Below, in pieces: positions 1 through 10,865 of a DNA stretch of 64,000 bases (positions are counted from its first letter, which is position 1; each line of letters starts with the position of its first letter). The notes below the pieces were generated by a model. That model saw only the letters and a list, made by a program, of their open reading frames with translations, was not told the DNA's origin and did no database searches. The translations under genes were made by a program, and so were the position numbers. This stretch comes from Chenopodium formosanum (lineage: Eukaryota > Streptophyta > Magnoliopsida > Caryophyllales > Amaranthaceae): assembly GCA_024500155.1 (NCBI GenBank), contig CM044877.1, positions 32,549,001 through 32,613,000 of the forward strand, written 5' to 3'.

Positions 1-18
1 AATTTTCAGAAATTGCAC

Positions 19-3000
19 TTAATTTTTTTTCTTGCTTGGCCTTGTTGCTGTAGTATTTTTTGCTGTTGTTGTGGTTGATGCTTGGCTGCAGAGGTATGGC
101 TCAGCTCCTGCACTCTGCCTTGACATTGTATTAGGCCTTTTAGAAGGTGCTGCTTGTGAGGGTGCCGATGCTCCTTGAGATGCTTTTGCTGCAGCAGTTT
201 TTGAGGATGCCTTTGGTCCTTGAGATGCAGCAGCTCCTGCTCCTTGAGATGCTGCTGCTGCTGCTGCAGCAACTGTTGATGAAGCTTTTGCTGCAGCAGT
301 AGCAGCCTTCTTCTTAGCCTCTTCTTGTGGGAACTTCTTATTGGCAATGCTGTTAGGTCCTGCTGATGCTCCAGGAGTAGTCTGCAAAAATTAGGGGATG
401 TATACTAAATTAAGACAGAGAAAAACAAACTAAATGACACACAAATGAGAAAAATTTCAGAAATAACCTTGTTTAAAGCTCTTGCAGCTTTGATTCTCCT
501 CTGTTCTACCACCCATGGTGTGTTTACAGCAGGTTTTCCCATAGAGTTAGGCTTGGAAGAAGGCTCTTTCACTTCTGCAGGCATATTGGAGCAAGTTTTT
601 GCATAGTGTCCAAATTGAGCACATTTTTGGCATCTCTTCTGCCTTTTTTTTGAAGTACCCTCAGCTGCATCTGCTACACCCTCTCCCTTTTCCTTCTTTC
701 TCTTTTTGGATTTAGGTCTGCCAGGCATGACTCTCACAGGTGGTGGCAGTGGCTCCCTTAGTTGAATCTTTTCCCAGTGTTTGGGACCAAGCATAGGCTG
801 TACTGGCAAGTCATATGCCTCTAAATATCTCTTCCTTGTATAATAGTGGTCCACATACTCTTCTGGATCACTTCTCTTGTCCAATATACAAGCAAATCCA
901 TGCACACAAGGGAGGCCAGTTAATTGCCAGTGGTAGCATGTGCATGTCCCATTTTGAAGGTCAACAGTTACTTGGTCTGAATTGAGGTTGACCTCATAAG
1001 TGTCATCCCTAGAGACCTGCACTATGCAATGCCTAGCCACCCTCTCCATTCTCTCAAACAGTTTAGTCACATAAGGCATGACTTTTCCTTGAATTTTTTT
1101 CACACCCTCCCACTTGTCATTGTGTCTTTTCATTGCATACCTCCTTAACCATTCCATTTGGGTTAGGATAGGTTTGTCCCTAGCTTCTCTAATGCAAGCA
1201 TTGAAGGTTTCACACATATTATTCAATAGCATATTAGATTTGCAATTAGTTGAAAAGGCATGCCTAGACCAATGTTGGGCAGGGATGTTGTCAAGATATT
1301 CATAGGCATCCTCACTAAGGAACCTTATGGATTCCATTGCAATTTCAAAATCAGCCTACAATAAGTGAAAAGCAATTACATATAAGTATGCTTATAAACT
1401 AATCACATCTGGATTTTCCACAAAAAATGACAAACTCAGCATTCAAACTGAGCAAACACAGTGCCCAGTCATACTTTAATGACAAAATGAGCATTCATAA
1501 TGACCTCACAAACTGAGCAAACAAATAACACATAAACTGAACATACAAATAGAACAGGGCATATATTAGCTAACATACTGCAAGAACATAATAGATAAAT
1601 CAGCATACCCAAATTAAGCTTGCAAACATAGTCAGCATACTCATATTAAGCCAGCAAACAAAGTCAGCATACCCATATTAAGCCAGCAAACTTGTTTACC
1701 AAAACTGACCACCTAGATGGTCACAAACTGTTCACAACTAAACTAACCACAAAGTTATGCTTATAAACTAATCACATCTGGATTTACCACAAAAAATGAG
1801 CTAATGCCATACTAATAAACAAACAAAGAACAGAGCATACCCATATTGTAGCTCTAGCAGCATTGCAAAACAACTCTTTGAATGTGGACCCTGTGAACTG
1901 TAATTTGAAGTTTGCCCATATGTGTCTCACACAAAACCTCTTCTCAGCAAAGGGCACCACCTCCTCAAATGCCTCAAGAAGGCCCTAAAAACACAAAAAT
2001 GACAATTATATGTGAGTAAACAAATAAAACACAGTCAATTCAAAATAAATGCCACAAAATATAACTAAATTGATAGTTCACTAACCTTCTGCCTATCTGA
2101 CATGTAAGTGAAGCCACCTCCCATTGCCAAGTCATCCAAACTTTGCTTCAAACACTCCAAAAACCAGCACCAAGTTTCTTTGTTCTCCACCTCTACAGTA
2201 GCCCATGCAAAGGGGTAGATGCTGTTGTTCCCATCCTTTCCCACTGCCACCAGAATCTGACCAGGGTAGGAGCCCTTCAAATGGCATCCATCCACCCCTA
2301 TTAAAGGCCTACAGCCTTTTAAGAAACCCCTTACCAGTGGGGAAAGGCACACATACATCCTCAAGAATAGTGGTGGCTCTGGCCTATCCAATCCATCAAC
2401 CACCACATTCACTACAGTCCCTGGGCTATATTTCTGCACTGCCTTCCCATAATCCCAAACTCTGGCATACTGTTCAGAAGCAGAGCCATATATCATGAAT
2501 TTAGCCCTACCCCTGGCTAACCATGCCTTGTAGTACCCAATCTTAATGCCCAAGTCACTCAAAACCCTATCCCTAAAGCTGTTTATCTTCCAACTAGGGT
2601 TGTTTCTCCACTCTTCCACATATCTCTCAGCCAAGTACTCTGCTGTAACATTGGCATTCATGTTGCTCCTCATACAATTGTGTTCCAACTTCAGATCTTG
2701 GATTTGCCAAGCACTACTCTTGAACAAAGGCCTTGCAATGACCTTATACTTGCACCTCCTCACTTCCTCACTGCACTTACAAATAGGAAGCTTACTCCTC
2801 TTTGAATCCCATTCACAACCACATCTCTTCCTACAGAAAGTGGTTAACTTCTCTTTGTTGTTGTGTAGAAAATAGAACTCATATCTATTTTCAATTGCAT
2901 GAGTTCTTAGTGCTTTCCTAAGCACCAAAATGTTAGTGAACTTCTGATTTTTCACCAACACAACAGGTTTCTTGAAATCTGTATCCTCCCTAAACCAAGG

Positions 3001-4092
3001 ACTGTCATCTATGTCCTCATCAGAACCATGCTCACTTCTCAGCTCATCATCATCAGTTTCTTCTTCATGAAGCTGTACTTCACCCTGCCCTAGATCTTTC
3101 ACCAGTTGATCCAACTTCTGCTTACTCCCCTGCCCTGAACACCCAGGATGAACCAATGCCAAACTCTTTTCCACCTCACCTAGGATGTTAGCAGTGCCCT
3201 CACCCAATCCCTCATTTTCAGAATAACCCTCTTCCTCCTCACCTGGATTCCAATCTATGTCTATGTCACTTAAATCCTCACTAGAAGAACCTGAATCACT
3301 CTCCTTATCATCAATGAACAGCTTCCTTTGTGCCTTACCCTTCCCTTTCCCCTCTGATTTGGCTATCCTCTTTCCCAACCCAGCAGCTTCACTCAGCTTC
3401 CCTTTCCCTTTATCATTTCCCACCCTCAATTCACTTCCTGAGGAAAACCTAGGACTCCTCCTCACTAATGGCTCACTAACTGCACTACAAGTTTCTGTTA
3501 ATGGGTTGGACTGTTGCCACCTAGGGCTCCTCCTCAAAACTAATGAAGTACAAGCTTTTTTGGGAGTGTGTTTACCAGGGATTTTTTCTTGAACTTGGGG
3601 TTTACTTCTTTTTCCAGTAATTGTAGATTGAGGTGGGCTGACATTAGGCAGATTTTCAGTTTGTTTGGGTGGGCTTATGGTTGAATTTTGACTTGGGCTT
3701 GCATTCTGAGCTGGATCTGTTTGGTCAGGGGGGTTTTGCTCACTAACAGTCACAAACAACTCCAAGTACCCATCTTTATGTTTAGCCTCAAGAAACCCCC
3801 TCAAAGCCTCATCATCCTCTAATTTCCTTTTCCCATTCATCCATGTTTGTCCCTTCTCTTTGTACCATAACACATAAATGTAAGGGACTGCCCACCCCTT
3901 TTCCCTAAACCCTTCCGCACATAGCCATCTCAAGTAGCCCACTCTAATAAAGGAAAGAGGCACAGCTAACCTCCAATACACAAAACCAGCCTCATACACT
4001 TGATACTCACTACCCTTTCTCTTTCTTTTCTTAAACACAAAACCCCCAAAAAGTCTTATTTTAATGTCAACAGTGTTATCAAGCTCATCCAT
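19..4092 (-). CDS. Mutator-like (MULE) transposase, four exons
   Basis: Cut-and-paste transposase of a Mutator-like DNA transposon. Exons 4092-2086, 1984-1841, 1355-468 and 381-19 join at GT/AG junctions, all in phase 0, to give about 1133 residues with no internal stop. Residues 1-115 resemble the PB1-like N-terminal domain of plant MULEs. Residues 120-350 are acidic and serine-rich, and about 370-530 match the MuDR DNA-binding region. The catalytic triad is visible: D601 in GVDGCHLKG, D666 in MSDRQK at the exon 1/2 junction, and E766 in CETFN. A SWIM finger (C-x-C-x9-C-x-H, residues 855-869) and a CCHC zinc knuckle (959-972) follow. The last exon is Ala/Ser/Lys-rich. Intact DDE and clean introns suggest recent activity or domestication. 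Exons were inferred by eye. Confidence 0.88.
1388..1799. repeat. Direct repeat inside MULE intron 2
   Basis: A near-identical block of about 43 bp, beginning ATGCTTATAAACTAATCACA, occurs at about 1388 and again at about 1757. Between them a shorter CAGCATACCCATATTAAGCC unit is partly tandem (1630-1690). Both lie in the 485-bp intron between exons 2 and 3. They look like local duplication with no coding role. Confidence 0.6.
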
Positions 4093-4100
4093 TTGAGATT

Positions 4101-4410
4101 CTACAAATTAAGGAATAAACAATCTAATTAACCAATTTTCTATATCACAAACAACAATAACAGCAACTGTAACATGCATTACCCTACACCAATTACCATA
4201 AAGCAACAACACAGTAACTGCAACAACACAAATACCCTAACACATGCGTTTGTAACATTCAATTATAAATCAATTTCAATTAAATTGATTCTTTAATCCA
4301 AACACAGTAATCTAGGGTTTAATTAATTTTTTCCAAAAATACCCACAAATTTCATCAAAATTGCGCAACAAACCATTAATGGACAGTACAAAAAGTTGGG
4401 GAAATCATAC
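4101..4410 (-). other. Probable 5' UTR intron of the MULE transposase
   Basis: On the minus strand a donor (AACAG|GTATGA, boundary 4411/4410) and an acceptor (TTTGTAG|AATC, boundary 4101/4100) bracket an AT-rich stretch. The acceptor lies eight bases upstream of the start codon at 4092. This would be a leader intron. It is inferred from splice consensus only. Confidence 0.5.
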
Positions 4411-4910
4411 CTGTTCGTTGTTAGAAGAATCTCCCACTTCTTTCAATGGAGATGACGACTCCAAGCTTGACCTTTCCCAGAAGCTTGCTGATGTGTGCTT
4501 TGAGTCAAAAGAAGACACCTTTGAGTCAATTGCAGAGGTACAATGAAAACCAAAAAAAACAATTTACAGCCTAGCAATTGACAGTGGAGAGAGAAAGAAA
4601 ACGTGGTTGAATTTAGGCAATGGAGTTATTGCATGTGGTTGAGCATTTGATTATGGAGGAACAGGGCAAAGAGAGACAAAGAGAGTAAAATGGAGGGAAT
4701 TGAATGAGAATCGAAGAGAGAGAAAGAACAAAGGGAGGGAAGTTTGGTAGTTGGGGCCCACAAACGGCAAATCAGACGGAATAGTAACGGAGGTACTGAA
4801 ACCTATACTTTTGTCATTTTGGAGGTACTAATTTAAAAAAAAAATTTAGATGGGTACTAAAATTCAATTACCCCCAATTTTGAGGTACTAAAATTCAAAT
4901 TTTCCTATAT
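4411..4910 (-). mobile_element. Leader and presumed terminal region of the MULE
   Basis: Upstream of the transposase lies GA-rich non-coding leader, then a stretch (about 4785-4910) with three to four copies of a GGTACTA/AGTACC-type core separated by A/T runs. Its right edge meets Tat LTR sequence at about 4911, so this is probably one terminal inverted repeat of the element. The other terminus would lie left of base 1, so neither inverted repeat nor target duplication can be checked. Confidence 0.4.
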
Positions 4911-5668
4911 TATATTATTCCTAGTATCATGTTGGAATGTTATTAATTGCTTTCTAGTATCATGTTTAGGTTGATTCCTATTTCTTTCTTAATATCATGT
5001 TAGTATCATGTTAAGGCTAAACCTTTGATCTTTAATGTTTAGTGACATGCTAGCATTTGTTATTAATCTTGTTAGTATCATGCCTAGAATCTTGCTATTA
5101 TTTTGCTTTATTGAGATTATTATTATTATGATGATTGTTGTTATGTTGCTCGATATATTATTATTGTTATTTCTTGATCACGCCTTTCATGCATGTTTAA
5201 AGTGATTTGTACGTGTAATAACGTTTAATAAGATAATTAATAATCTAGTTTAGGTTAATATGATTATAATTCAAGTGATCACCAATAATATATTTGTTTG
5301 TGCATTAATATTCAACCAACATAGACTAAACAGGTTTAGGGCTAACCTATTGGTTGTATGTTAGTCAGAAAGCGCACATGAATACGAGACGAATAAAGCA
5401 GATGTCTATTATTAGGGCAGGATCAATCTCTTTTAGGTTGGATTTGTACCTTCATCCTCGAATATCCAGTCATGGTTCCAGACTACTATGGAGTTAGCGA
5501 TCTCATGGATCGTGAAGGGGTGTAACCTTCACCCTGTGAACGGTTTACAAGTTCCTAAAACTTGTTGGTAACTCTTTTGCTCTAGCTTCCTTCCCTTTGA
5601 ACGCCACCATGCTTAAGTGTATGATCACATTGGGGCTCAAGTGTGGGATGCTTGAAATATTCCCTGCA
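4911..5668 (+). mobile_element. Truncated Tat-type LTR, sense orientation
   Basis: The segment matches, on the plus strand, the U5-side half of the Tat LTRs seen reversed at 16522, 18720, 20316, 34613 and 38105. It has repeated TAGTATCATG units, the block around the start-of-GTGAACGGTTTACAAGTTCC hairpin, and the terminal AATATTCCCTGCA (canonical CCCTACA). Its left half is missing where the MULE begins. No tRNA-Arg primer site follows, so it is a fragment or a 3' LTR end. Confidence 0.75.
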
Positions 5669-6522
5669 ATGTGTAATGGTAAATTCGAGCCAAATATTTG
5701 GATGAGGCTTGGGATTTCTAAATGTGGTTTGCTAAGGGTAGCTATGAGCAAGATGCTAATGCAAATTGTAATGATTTTTCTAGTTCTTGCATGATTTCTA
5801 ATAATGAATCTTTTGTTCCCCAAGATGAATCCATAATGCATGATGCCAACCTTTCACCCATGTATGCCAATTGTGGTGAGATGCATTCCAATGTTGATAA
5901 TATCCATGATATTTCACAATTTTCATCAAATATGTGCGTGGATCTCAATGATGCTCCCATACCCCAAATTCCCAATTGCATGATCTTCCCTCTACCATCT
6001 CTAATTCTTACACGATTCCAAATGAGTTTACCTATGTTTCTCATGAGCATATATATTCGTTAGGGTTAATTGACTGGATGTACAAAGAGAGAAGAGTTGA
6101 TGGAGATGCTTGACGAGATGTTGAGAAAGCAAGAGGAAGAAAGTAAGGAGTTTAACGAGGAGATGAAAGCTAGGATGGAGGCACTTGGTAGACAAATTTC
6201 CCACCTAGCTCACAAATATCCTTCCTTCCTATTCCCCACCCATATGAGTAAGCCCAATGGTAATTGTGAGAATGAATCACCTCATTGGGCTTTTGAGTGC
6301 ATGGTTGAAGATGATTACGATGATAATGTTGAAAGCCATAGAGGGTGTATGGAGGATGATTCATTTGATGATATTTTAAAAACCACCCCCTTTATCCAAC
6401 TTGTCCCTCAACTCTCTTTGGAACCTGTTGATGAAGATCCCATTTCGGTGGACCTCAAGCCTTTTTTTCTCCATGGTAAATTGCAAAATTTTGAATTCTC
6501 TTTGGTAATCTTATATAATTAA
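5669..6522 (+). pseudogene. Decayed gag-like coding fragment, possibly Athila-type
   Basis: Two open stretches (5722-6063 and 6070-6522) separated by stops share a style seen between gag and pol of Ty3 elements. There is an Asn/Ser-rich linker, then a charged coiled-coil segment (KREELMEMLDEML...MEALGRQISHLA), then an acidic stretch ending DPISVDLKPF. The last part is reminiscent of the LELKPLP motif that opens pol in Athila elements. I see no catalytic motif. The assignment is tentative, and the host relation to the LTR at 4911-5668 is unclear. Confidence 0.35.
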
Positions 6523-6537
6523 TTTTTATCGCTAATA

Positions 6538-6668
6538 ACATTAATGATTATTCTTTGTCAAAAAAAAAAAAAAAAAACATTAGTGATTATTCTTTGTCAA
6601 AAAAAAAAAAAAACATTAATGATTATTCTCTGTAAAAAAAAAAAACATTAATGATTATTTTTTATTAA
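6538..6668. repeat. A-tract tandem repeat, about four units
   Basis: The unit ACATTAATGATTATTCTTTG followed by a run of 10 to 18 adenines is repeated three times, with a fourth degenerate copy. Unit length shrinks from about 41 to 32 bp as the A-run shortens. It looks like slippage of an A-tailed end. Confidence 0.8.
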
Positions 6669-7406
6669 AATTTTAACTACAGTTAGAGTTGTTGGGTTAA
6701 TCTAATTATTTTTTATTAATAAAATAATTTTTATTTGGTTTTTTTTTTTTTAAAAAAAAAACAAAACCCTCCCTCTGCCTCACCTAGTCACTACCAGCCC
6801 CTCCCCTCCCCCGGCCGCCGGTGGCCATGCGCGACACCTCGACCGGCAACGCCTCCCTTGTGTGCCAACCACAGAAACCCTAAACCCGCTCCCATGTAAG
6901 TCTACCATATAGGCTTCCCAATAACTTCCACATTTTGAAAGCCTGAATCGCCGGCACCGATCTCATGGCAACAACGAACCAGCCATTCTCTCTCCTCCGT
7001 TGATGCTAGAAAACGTAGTGAGAAAGAGGAAAGAGACTTAAAAGCGGAGAATAGTGCAAATAACCACTTCTTCCTCTTTGCTGCTCCCATACCAATGGTG
7101 ATTTTGCAGTTCATTGTTTTATTATATGTCAAAAACTAATTGAAAACCTTGATGATATTCCATTGATATTGAGTGAATTTACGATGATTTAGCTTGAAAT
7201 TGATGGGGATTTGCTAGATTTGCTTCGCATTTGTCGTCAATTTTTATGAAATTTTACTTCGATTAATAATTTAGGGGGTCGGATTTGGAAACTGTGCTGA
7301 GTGGGGGAAGGGGGCCGATTTTTGGGATAGGGTTGACGCGGCGGTGGGGCATTGTGTGGGGAAAGAAAGGAGGTGGAGGCGTTGATGGTTGGAGACGCTG
7401 ACCGGT

Positions 7407-9889
7407 TGTAATACCCCGTATTTTCATACAAATATTCTAATTAATTAATTAAGAATTATTTTATAAAAAGGGTATTTTAGTAAATTTATTATTTGGAGCC
7501 AAAATAATATTTGAATTTTGGCGCCAAAAGTATTTTAAAAATTAATCATTTTTTTTTGGATAAGATATATTATCCATTTATCCTATTTTAAAAACCGAAT
7601 TATTTATATATTTCGGATATTTTAATTAAAGAAAAATAATATTTTTATTAATTATTTTATTATGGCCGAAATTTTCCAAAAATTAGCTAGGATTTTCTGA
7701 TTTTCCATGTATGGAAAATCTGATTTTTTTTTTTTTTTTATTATTATTTATTGGTTAATAATTAGTTGAATTAATTAATTATTTATTCTATATTATTTAT
7801 ACAATTATTTTATTCCTTAAAAACCTTGCAAAATCTTCCTAAATATATTTATAGGAGTTCAAAAATATGAGCTATGGTAAGCTCAATATTTTCGGCCCTA
7901 TTGAATTATTTTGGGGAAATTTAATTGGTAAAATTATATTTTTAATTATCTCCCAAAATCTCTTATTTTCCTTAATTCTAATTCTCCATCTTTTTAATAT
8001 CTAATCATCATATTTTCTTGCCAATCATTCTTCTTAATTATTCCCCAAGTAATTCTAATTTCCTTATTATTTTTCATGACATACATACATTCCATATTCA
8101 AGTATACACAATCACCTTAATATCCAAACTTCCCTTAATTCTTTTACTCACTTCTCCAAGTAATCTCATAAACCCCACTTGCCATAATTCTTCCCACATT
8201 CTCTTGCCATAATTCTTTCATGAGCTAGCCTATAAATACCCCTTCATACCTCTCACATTCTTCACACCAATTATCTTCCTTTCTTCTCCTCAATTTTACA
8301 CAAATTATCCCGTTTATCTTTGAAGCCAGTTTTCGGGAACTTCTGTTCAGTTTTTGGGGTATTGATGTTTCACAAAAGATTGTTTCTCTCAAAAAATACT
8401 TGAGTTTAGGCTTAAAAATCACCTAATTAGGAGTTATATTGAAGGAGTTATGGCCTCTGCAAGTTCTGCATATTCTTTCCAACGAAAATTCAATTCTCTT
8501 CAAACCTATTTCTTTATCTTCTTCATGGTTAGTTTTCCAAAATACAAATACCTATTTCAAAGCTATAATTTTATATAAAAGTATCATTTTAAAAGAGTTT
8601 TATAGTCTATGTACATTAGATTTGAGTTTATGTTGTGATAACCTTATGGTTATGTTATTTGCAAGGTATATTCGTGATTGAACTTTGAAAGTGCGAAGTG
8701 TTGATTGATATTCAGATTCAAGGTTCTTAAGGTTCTTTTTGTGTGGTTTTTCTTGCAAGGATCAAGGTACGTTTAGGTGGCTAGATACCTTTGAAACTAA
8801 TTGGTTTGAATAAATGTTTTACATGATTTAATTGATGATTGAATTAAATTGGTTTGAATTATGATTTTGAAATAAATTATGTTTGAAGGCATTGATTTTA
8901 ATAAAAGTATTTTGAATGATTGATTTTTAAATCATGTTTTGAATGGTTTGAATTAGTTATCATGTTTTAATAAAGGATTTGATTTTAAAAGGTTTGTTGA
9001 ATTAAATAGAGGTTTTTCAAGGAAGAGTTGTTGATTTTGATTGAAAAGTTATTAATATGAGATTTTATTCTCAAGTATATATTTACAAGGTTAGATTTTG
9101 AAAGCATGTGGAATTAATTAAAAAGGATTTTGAATTATATTGGAACTATTGGATATTAAAAGGATTTATTGAACCAATGAATTATTATTATTAATGCTTT
9201 ATAAGCATGTTAGTAATCCCACTATGCGGATTTGGTTTATTGATAAGGCCTTGGACTTTGTATGACCGGGTCTTTCCTCAAGAATAGCCTTGTAATATAA
9301 GGAGACTAGCTTGGGGGTGTGCACACTTAGGTGAGGAATTGGATTAAAAGGAATTGGTTCTTAATAAAGGAATTAGTTTTATTAACTATTATTTTGAATA
9401 TTGAATCATTGGAATCGGTTTTGGAATAATGAGTTTTGAATTTATTGAATTAATTATTGGAATTGGTTTTAAAAGCATGTTTTCAAATAAATTGAAAGTT
9501 TACACTATCTTGCAGTTATCGTACTTAGCATAATTTGCTAATCCGTACTTCTTATTTGTGTTTGGTTTACCCTGTTTACCGTAATGGTAAGTAGTGTTGA
9601 CTATTTTCAGGTGGAGTCATGAATGAGCATATGAGAGTCTAGGGATTTGCTTCACCTACTTTAGGAATGTTGGTCTTGTCTTTATTTTTGAGCACTCATA
9701 ACAACGTTACTATTTTTATAAGTATTAATAAAAGAAAGTTGTGTTTTCGCTGCAAGTTTTGTTGTTGAGTTAAGTATTTTGAGTAGCCTTGCGTAATCAC
9801 GCGGCGGTAATACGCCCAAGTCTATCTTTATGGTATAATTATACGTATTATACTCGTGTTTTCGTAGCGGTAGATTTGGGGATGTTACA
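7407..9889 (+). mobile_element. Solo LTR of a Ty3-type element (2483 bp)
   Basis: The element starts TGTAATACCCCG and ends GGGGATGTTACA. It is flanked on both sides by CCGGT (7402-7406 and 9890-9894), a 5-bp target duplication. No internal coding region remains, so it is a solo LTR left by LTR-LTR recombination. TGTAATACCCC...TGTTACA ends and this length fit chromovirus (Tekay/Del-like) LTRs. A TATA box lies at 8230-8239. The perfect palindrome TTTTGGCGCCAAAA sits at 7516-7529. Small ORFs inside are not coding. Confidence 0.88.
8230..8239 (+). promoter_or_regulatory. LTR TATA box
   Basis: CTATAAATAC lies mid-LTR, followed by pyrimidine-rich sequence typical of a plant LTR transcription start. 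It implies transcription toward the plus direction. Confidence 0.6.
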
Positions 9890-10049
9890 CCGGTGATGGG
9901 TTTGCCAGGCGTTGCCAGCTAGGGTGTGGCACCTAGCCGCTGGTACTTAAGGTTGTTGGTGTCTAGGTTGGGTGGGGGAGGGGTTTTGGGTTGTTTTAAA
10001 AAAAAAATTCATTTAAAAAAAAATTTAATCTATACTTATATTTATTTTA

Positions 10050-10385
10050 TCTATACTAATATATTAAAAGACGTTTATAAAAAAGTTCATGCGCCACGTA
10101 GACTCTTCCAAATTACGTCGTGTCACATTCACTAACAATTCATGATGCCACGTCACTTTTCCACGTCACCTACCCAATATCTCAACATGCCACATCTATC
10201 ATCACTAAATATAAAAAATATGAAGATAAGAGGATTTAAACCCCAAACCACTTACAATAAAATTTACTATGTAGCCATCTAAGATAATTATCAAACATGT
10301 TTTAAATATAAAAAAGAAATATATAAATTCATGATCAGTTAGTTTCATGTAATAATCCGGGACATTGTTCGGGCCCAAAAACTAG
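10050..10385 (+). mobile_element. Non-autonomous Helitron, copy 1
   Basis: It begins TCTATACTAATATATTAAAAG after an A and ends with a GC-rich hairpin-like stretch (CCGGGACATTGTTCGGGCCC) shortly before CTAG at 10382-10385, followed by T. These are Helitron hallmarks: 5' TC, 3' hairpin, CTRR end, and insertion between A and T. At 336 bp it is non-coding and would depend on a Rep/helicase supplied elsewhere. Confidence 0.7.
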
Positions 10386-10865
10386 TTTTATATATTAAAA
10401 AGAGTTCCTAAAATCGTTTATGTGCCACATCATTCCCCTCTCATAGAATTATTAATGACACGTCATTACCAATTAACAAATCATTTCAACTATTATTAAT
10501 AAACTAATATTTAAAAAGCTTTTAATGGGTTTTGAACACTAGACCTCAAGGAAACAAGATCTAATCCTTACCGTCTTAGCTAATAACAATTTTTTGTCAT
10601 CTGTACATATTAATATAACTTTAAATGACATGCACCAATTAAAAAGGAAATACGAGATAAGCAGTTTAAAAAAAAAAATTAGAGGAATAAAATCAACATT
10701 TCTCAAACAATAGAGTGTTAAAAATTATCTTTCTTTACTCTTTGTTTATTAGTAACATTATGTTTAACACTTATGCATAACATACATAATCGATGATAAT
10801 ATATTTCATAAAGAAACAATTGAATCAAAGTGGTAACTCGGTGCAACGCCCGGGCCGCACACTAG
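10386..10865 (+). mobile_element. Non-autonomous Helitron, copy 2, abutting copy 1
   Basis: It begins at the base after the first copy's CTAG with TTTTATATATTAAAAAGAG, similar to the first copy's start. It ends GTGCAACGCCCGGGCCGCAC then ACTAG (10861-10865), with T following. At 480 bp it has no ORF. The two copies stand head to tail with no spacer. Confidence 0.65.

Noticed and set aside
6902..7132. 76-codon minus-strand ORF in the GC-rich interior
   Set aside because: No recognisable domain or splice context. It is mentioned only as possible captured sequence.
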